From Lycocorax pyrrhopterus obiensis (lineage: Eukaryota; Chordata; Aves; Passeriformes; Paradisaeidae): 64,000 nt of DNA. A program made the position numbers and the translations under genes. Below are positions 60,662-64,000 of this stretch, piece after piece. The first letter of the stretch is position 1; the number at the start of each line of letters is the position of its first letter. Location of the stretch: contig JACSVZ010000004.1 in the NCBI GenBank assembly GCA_014706295.1, forward strand, positions 87,799,047 through 87,863,046, read 5' to 3'. Under the pieces are notes generated by a model. That model ran no database searches. It worked only from the letters and a program-made list of their open reading frames with translations, and was not told the DNA's origin.

Positions 60662-63600
60662 CTAGAGGAGAAAAAAAACCAAAAATAATTACAGCATTTG
60701 AAAGTAAACTGGACTACATTCACAAAAGGAACATCATGCCAAGGAACATCAGCATCTCCCTTCAAAATCACAAGAGGTTTATTTTCAATTTCAATTCTCA
60801 GTTGAATGTGCATGTGTACAGTGCTTATGCTCAACTGAACACATGTAGAAGATGAGACAGAAATCCTAAATTAACAATAAGGAAGGCTGCTCAATAAGAG
60901 GGCCCTTTTTACAACTCCTCACTTGAAGCAATGATGGTTTTAATGTGGCTCATGAGTGATGAAACAACACTCCTCTTTACTGTTTATGTGTGTCCAACTG
61001 AGGTTAAAAAACAAGAGCAAATTATCTGAGAAATACTAAACACACATAGCATCACCTCCTGAAATTCTGTATCAGAAACAGATTTGACAGATAATCACAG
61101 AGAATTTTAAGCACACCTAATGCTCATCCAGCATTTTACTTCCCAAGGACAAACCAATTTAGTGAACATACCGAATCCTAACCTACTCACTATCCCAGCA
61201 GAAAAATTAGCAGCAATGGGGGAAAATACAGCAGTGAGAACCAAAACCAAGGAGAAAATATTCTGTGCTTCCCTGCAAACAATCTGTTACAATTGACTTG
61301 GCTACTGACAAACTCATAGTGACAGAAATCAACTTCTGTCTTTAACTTTTCCAGGCCAAGCCACAAAGATTGGTATGTCAAGGACACAAGAAGGTCAGGT
61401 TTAACATCACTCCACGTCTTAACAACAGTATTTCATATCCACGTTTACTTCAGTTAACAACTTTCACTTAGAGCATACTTAAGAACATAAAAACACACTG
61501 GGCTCAAAAGCATAAACCTGGTTCTCTTTCCAGAATTTTAATATACAATGACTTTCAAAATGAAAACAAGCAAACAAACCCAAAACCAAAACCTTTTCTT
61601 GACTGAACACAGCTCTTCCCCATTTACCGGAAAAGGCTTCTAGAAAAAAAAAGCATACTATGTAAAATTCTTCACTGTTTTTCTATGTGTATCTTTCTCA
61701 CTGAGAAGTAGCGGAACAAAATTGTGGTTTTTCATTTCTAGCCTATTTTTCATTGGCTTACTCTTCAGTCCTTTTTTAAAGAACCATCCATTTATGTATC
61801 CACTGGTTCCTGGTGGATGAACACGAAATTTTTCTAAACCAAAGTACAGTGGTATTGCTTTTGATATCTTTCTGCTTGCAAAATCAATTCAAAAGACTAT
61901 ATATTACATCCTGATTTTGTCCCAAACTCCCTTGCTGGGTGAAACATACTTTGATCTAAAATTATGAAAATATCTAGTGAACACTGTAAGATAATGCTAG
62001 TTTCTACACCACTCTAACATTCTTGGGAGTTGAATATTTCAATATAAATCACTATCTTGATTTCTTAATACTTGGTAAGAATCTCCTTGTCTGAATGCAA
62101 AGACAAAAGGCTGTTTATCAGCACTCCTTCTGAAGCCATTGTTCCATGCTTTACCGGCAATAGTGATAACTGTCTATGCAAAATGTTATATGGATCATGT
62201 AAATATTTTGAAGCATAACATGGTGGTAGTGTTTTCTTAGCTTGTGAACTGTTACATCAAACAGCTAATTATGTTATGTTTCAAAATGTTTACTCTGTAA
62301 ATGAAGCACTGAATATTCTCGTGCTGTGTCAGCAATGATATTAGTGTGGACATGACACTCAACACAACTCTTGCTGAGCCAAATTCCCCAACATATTCTA
62401 AAAACACTGTCATTCCTTTCCTGCCCAACTCATTTTCCCCTTCACCAAACTATTACTGTGAGGAAGAAAAAGGGAAAATTCAGTGAGAATCAAATCCTCT
62501 AGACAAATTATTAAGTTAGGTATCTATGACTATTAACTGCTGATTTTTTTTAATCCATGGCCAGTTCTGGTGATGAAGATGGTCAGTGACAATCTCTGAA
62601 GTGCAACTGTAGAATAAGCCACTCTTATTCCACATGCTGTCAGTGAGCTCTTGAGAGCTTAAGTACAATATGAGTATTTATCTAAATAAAATCAACAGAA
62701 AAGTCTATAATCCATTATTCAGAAACACTACAGTGCATGATAAACATGCAGCAACACCAGTTCAGCACATCCTTTTAAAGAATCAGTTTTATAAAAACAT
62801 TACCACATATTCTTGCAATTACTTACGATCTTTGCTAAAATCAACATAACAGAATTTAAATCCAAGTAGTTACAGTATAGTTACCTTGGCAAGCTGCCTG
62901 CATCCAATTCACAAAATACACTGTGCTTAAACTGTTTTTAATGTTGTGCAATACAGTTAGGACCCTCTGTCAAAGTATTTAAGGTAATGAGATTTTATTT
63001 TAAATGCCAAAGAAAATGAACTAGATACTACTAATATTGTAATGCTCTACCTTAAAAAGCAATAGCTTTGCTCTTCTAACTTTTGAATGATAGACATAAA
63101 AAAAAAAGAAAATCTGAAGAAATATCATGAGCAATGATACTTCAAATATCATCCATTTACTACTTTATTGTAAGATGCAGAATTACTTCAGAAAGTCTGC
63201 AAGAAAACGGAATGAAGTACAATAGTTACTTTGGCAAGTGCAAAGGCCCAAATCATTAACATCTATAGAACTGAATTTTTCATCTAAACACAAACTAACA
63301 AAAAGACACTAAACAAAACATCATTTATCTAACTTCACCCGGGTGAAGTAACATACAACAGTAGCTAAGTACAATTCTTTGTAGAAGACTGCCATCCTCT
63401 TCTGTTCATCCAGGCCAAAAACTCAAAGAGCTGTTCAGTACAGGAAGGCCATCCACATCTTTAGAGTTGGACTTTGTTAGCTGTTTTCCACCCCTGATGT
63501 GCACACACCACATTTTAAAATGAAAACAATAAAAATCCTCAGCTCTAAATGAAGAATACTCTATGTGCATTACATTAGCATTACCACATTTGATCAACAA

Positions 63601-64000
63601 AAGTTAAGTGCTCACTGAAAGTGGATGTCAGAAGTAGTTTGATCGTCTCCATACCTCTCTCCCCTCCCCATGAAACCATGTACTTGAAACTCAACTTCCC
63701 AGTACACAAAAACGGAAACCAGGGTGAAAACCAATGAATTGATTTCAAGACCAATTAGATCTTTCCTTTTTCTTGTGAATGTATGTGCAGTGATGGTATC
63801 AGACTGAAAGCTCTGAAGTTACATGCAGTGTCCCACGTACTCACCCAACTCTTGAGTTCCCACCAGCTTTCTGGAATGCCTCCAGTGATTCAAAGCTTTA
63901 CATATTGAAACCAGAGTCCATAGTTAGACTTATAAAATAACAAATGGTGGGAGAGCTCATCTATTTGTATGCTAGTATTCCATCAACTTACAGGAACAGG
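60662..64000 (-). other. AGPAT5: AGPAT5 intron, partial (runs off the window)
   Basis: No further AGPAT5 exon was found here. The segment encoding the EGTR motif and the preceding exons were looked for and not seen, so they lie beyond 64000. AT-rich, without recognised repeats. Confidence 0.75.

Noticed and set aside
63840..63920. possible further AGPAT5 exon on the minus strand
   Set aside because: A donor-like GGGTGAGTAC is present, but the reading before it contains a stop and does not match AGPAT5.
1..64000. bacterial features, CRISPR arrays, operons
   Set aside because: Gene structure, splice sites and CR1/SINE repeats show vertebrate nuclear DNA. No regularly spaced direct repeats of CRISPR type are present.

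Overview
This window is eukaryotic, almost certainly avian nuclear DNA: AT-rich, intron-rich and gene-poor, with many CR1 LINE fragments that carry the bird-type 3' end (ATTCTGTGA). At 32.25 kb there is a tRNA-Ile-derived SINE with a CR1-like tail. That architecture is known from passerine birds (TguSINE1 type), so a songbird or other passerine is the most likely source. I see no bacterial genes, operons or CRISPR arrays.

Two protein-coding genes can be recognised, both on the minus strand. TMEM14A occupies about 0.96-7.6 kb. It has a CpG-island promoter with a non-coding first exon ending at 7531, then coding exons at 6203-6278, 4434-4535 and 962-1049. The last ~10 codons are unresolved: the obvious hydrophobic candidate at 430-507 is out of phase. 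The last three coding exons of AGPAT5 (lysophosphatidic acid acyltransferase epsilon) lie at 60500-60661, 46271-46394 and 44335-44560. Its first half, with the catalytic motifs, lies beyond the right edge.

The ~36.7 kb between the TMEM14A promoter (7.6 kb) and the AGPAT5 stop codon (44.3 kb) holds no gene I can support. It contains CR1 copies at 7.7-8.2, 22.7-23.0, 24.0-24.2, 27.3 and 40.1 kb, the SINE, a GC-rich island at 33.2-34.0 kb with a 46-bp minisatellite, short tandem duplications, and one unassigned exon-like open stretch (37770-37899, minus). The large AGPAT5 intron (46.4-60.5 kb) holds more CR1, including a decayed reverse-transcriptase region at 52.8-54.0 kb.

In humans TMEM14A lies on 6p12 and AGPAT5 on 8p23.1, so their adjacency here reflects avian gene order. 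The two genes do unrelated membrane jobs: TMEM14A in mitochondrial/ER membrane stability, AGPAT5 in phosphatidic acid synthesis. Nothing suggests they work together. I found no convincing new biological system. The best leads are a CR1/tRNA-Ile/CR1 chimera beside the TMEM14A promoter, the TMEM14A terminal-exon phase problem, the cycling-frame minisatellite, and the exon-like stretch at 37.8 kb.
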